In this document: positions 6,638 through 7,797 of the stretch, one piece after another
Numbering within the stretch: position 1 is the stretch's first letter
How the letters are laid out: the number at the start of each line of letters is the position of its first letter
Assembly (NCBI GenBank): GCA_030831045.1
Contig: JAURMB010000011.1
Span: 1 to 7,797, forward strand
DNA from: Schleiferiaceae bacterium
GTDB lineage: Bacteria; Bacteroidota; Bacteroidia; Flavobacteriales; Schleiferiaceae
Length of the DNA: 7,797 nucleotides
Direction of reading: 5' to 3'
Notes under the pieces: generated by a model
What the model saw: only the letters and a program-made list of their open reading frames with translations
Databases searched by the model: none
What the model was told of the DNA's origin: nothing
Program-made: the position numbers and the translations under genes

Positions 6638-7645
6638 TTAGTCGCGTTCGCCGGCCCAGCTTGCGGACCAGGCTTTCGCTTGATGCTCGGGCGCTAAAGC
6701 CAAGACAAGCATCATCTTGACCACGGCGGCCTCGAGGGTCATTCCACCGGACTCCCATACGCCGGCCGCTTGAATCACTTTGCCCGACGCGTAGTTTGAA
6801 GGCGCAGGTGACGCGGCGCGGCATTGGGAAACGTGGGCCACGCGCACGCCGGCCGCATGGGCTTCAGCCAGCACGTCGGCCAGCCAGGGCCATGCCGGAG
6901 CGTTGCCGCTGCCCAGGGTTTGCAGCACTACCCCGTCGGCGCGGCTTCCCAGCAGCATAGCGCGCAGGGCGGACTCGGTCATTCCCGGGGTCAAGGTGGC
7001 CACGGCGACGTTGGGGTTCACGCCGGTGCGGCGCTCCTCACCCAAGTTGGGCTGCCAGAGCCGTTTGCGGTGCAGCACGAGCTCAACTCCGCTTCGACCC
7101 AATTCAGGGTAGTTGGGGCTGTGGAACGCGTCAAATTGGCGTGCGGAATGCTTGTAGACGCGGTTTCCGCGAAAGAGGCGGTTCTCAAAAAACACGGTCA
7201 CCTCGCGCACCCGCGGGGTGCCCAGGGCATCGCGCAGCATTGCGATTTCAAGGCTCGTGAGCAGGTTGTCGCGGCCGTCGCTTCGCAGCACGCCGAGCGG
7301 AACCTGGCTGCCCGTGAGTACCACCGGCTTGCCAAACGAACCGCCCAACATAAAGCTCAAGGCGCTGGCGCTGTAGGCCATGGTATCGGTCCCGTGGAGC
7401 ACGACAAAGCCGTCGAATTCGTCGCGGGCCGCCCAGAGGGCGTCGGCCATGGCGCGCCAATCGTCGGGGCCTACGTCAGAAGAATCCTTGGGCTGGCCCA
7501 AGCTGCGGCAATCGACCTCGGCGGCCAGTCGGGCCAAATCGGGCACGTTGGCGCGCAGGGCGTCGGCGTGGAACGGAACCAAGCTTCCGTCGCGCTGGGC
7601 CACCATGCCAATGGTTCCGCCCGTGTATAGGATCAGCAGTTTCAC
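6638..7645 (-). CDS. ansA: Type I (cytoplasmic) L-asparaginase
   Basis: L-asparaginase hydrolyses L-asparagine to aspartate and ammonia. The 335 residues match the length and motif order of E. coli AnsA (338 aa), recalled from memory. TGGTIG at residues 8-13 supplies the nucleophile T11. DSSD at 54-57 binds substrate. HGTDTMAY at 84-91 gives the T86-D87 pair. GNRVYK at 160-165 aligns its Lys with the third member of the second catalytic triad. There is no signal peptide, as expected for the cytoplasmic form. GTG at 7645 is the start because it places TGGTIG at the normal distance from the N-terminus and no other start is nearby. It overlaps the upstream tatD stop (GTGA). The C-terminal half departs from E. 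coli: QC-RAASPAPSN-YASG replaces QC-MSGKVNMGG-YATG, and ESGGMTLEA replaces GGADMTVEA. Allosteric behaviour may therefore differ. No terminator is visible after its stop codon. Confidence 0.94.
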   Translation of the reverse strand: MKLLILYTGGTIGMVAQRDGSLVPFHADALRANVPDLARLAAEVDCRSLGQPKDSSDVGPDDWRAMADALWAARDEFDGFVVLHGTDTMAYSASALSFMLGGSFGKPVVLTGSQVPLGVLRSDGRDNLLTSLEIAMLRDALGTPRVREVTVFFENRLFRGNRVYKHSARQFDAFHSPNYPELGRSGVELVLHRKRLWQPNLGEERRTGVNPNVAVATLTPGMTESALRAMLLGSRADGVVLQTLGSGNAPAWPWLADVLAEAHAAGVRVAHVSQCRAASPAPSNYASGKVIQAAGVWESGGMTLEAAVVKMMLVLALAPEHQAKAWSASWAGERD

Positions 7646-7797
7646 GGCCCGAAGATATGCTGCGCGTTCCGGCTCGTAACCTCTGCGACTTCGGCAACCG
7701 TGCGGTCGAGCGCTACCGCGAGGTGTTCGGCGACTCGGCGCACGTAGGCGCTTTCGTTTCGTTTGCCGCGGAACGGAACCGGAGCCAGGTACGGCGA
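7642..7797 (-). CDS. tatD: TatD-family metal-dependent DNase, C-terminal part
   Basis: The frame is open from the window edge at 7797 to a TGA at 7644-7642, giving 51 residues. It begins SPYLAPVPFRGKRNESAYV, which is the C-terminal signature of TatD-family hydrolases (usually TDSPYLAP, then RGKRNEP). The preceding metal-binding Asp falls just outside the window. It continues with RRVAEHLA, then a helix ending in TSRNAQHIFGP, matching the usual xxxNARRLFG ending. TatD proteins are TIM-barrel, metal-dependent nucleases linked to DNA repair and degradation. The stop codon overlaps the asparaginase start by 4 bases (GTGA), so the two are almost certainly cotranscribed. The promoter lies outside the window. 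Confidence 0.92.
   Translation of the reverse strand, partial: SPYLAPVPFRGKRNESAYVRRVAEHLAVALDRTVAEVAEVTSRNAQHIFGP

Noticed and set aside
6144..6824. A 226-codon open frame on the - strand across the end of the surface-protein gene, the terminator and the asparaginase end.
   Set aside because: It runs through the antisense of a clear sorting domain and a terminator, is Arg-rich with no recognisable motif, and overlaps two well-supported genes.
6824..7630. A 268-codon open frame on the + strand opposite the asparaginase gene.
   Set aside because: Its His/Gly/Ala-rich translation has no family features and mirrors the asparaginase codon pattern, so it is an antisense shadow.

Overview
The window looks like a chromosomal segment from a moderately GC-rich member of the Bacteroidota. 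Three things point there: a long protein ending in a type IX secretion (T9SS) type A sorting domain, Ig-like and SprB-like tail modules, and start codons without clear Shine-Dalgarno sequences. I cannot fix the genus from sequence alone.

Left part, + strand. The window opens inside a TonB-dependent outer-membrane receptor gene (about 787 codons visible, 5' end missing). After a 103-bp gap comes one very large gene, 2469-6542 (1357 aa). Its product has a signal peptide, two tandem copies of a roughly 430-residue predicted beta-helix domain, five cysteine-paired Ig-like/SprB-like modules, and a T9SS sorting domain. It should be secreted across the outer membrane and probably anchored at the cell surface. 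The gap before it is structured. It holds a run of 11-bp-phased TTAACA-like units resembling tandem response-regulator (PhoB/PhoP-type) boxes, a Bacteroidota-type -7 element TAGGTTTG, a 10-bp perfect palindrome, and an inverted repeat ending 2 bases before the ATG. A UUCG-tetraloop intrinsic terminator closes the unit at 6568-6596.

Right part, - strand, convergent. A type I (cytoplasmic) L-asparaginase gene (6638-7645) starts with GTG inside the stop codon of an upstream TatD-family metal-dependent DNase gene. Only the last 51 codons of the latter (7642-7797) lie in the window. The GTGA overlap suggests translational coupling.

How the genes may work together (inference). The receptor and the surface beta-helix protein form a plausible uptake or surface-binding pair. 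The regulatory region between them suggests that the second gene has its own conditional promoter. The tatD-ansA pair looks like ordinary housekeeping and is unrelated. I found no RNA genes, CRISPR arrays, insertion sequences or phage genes.
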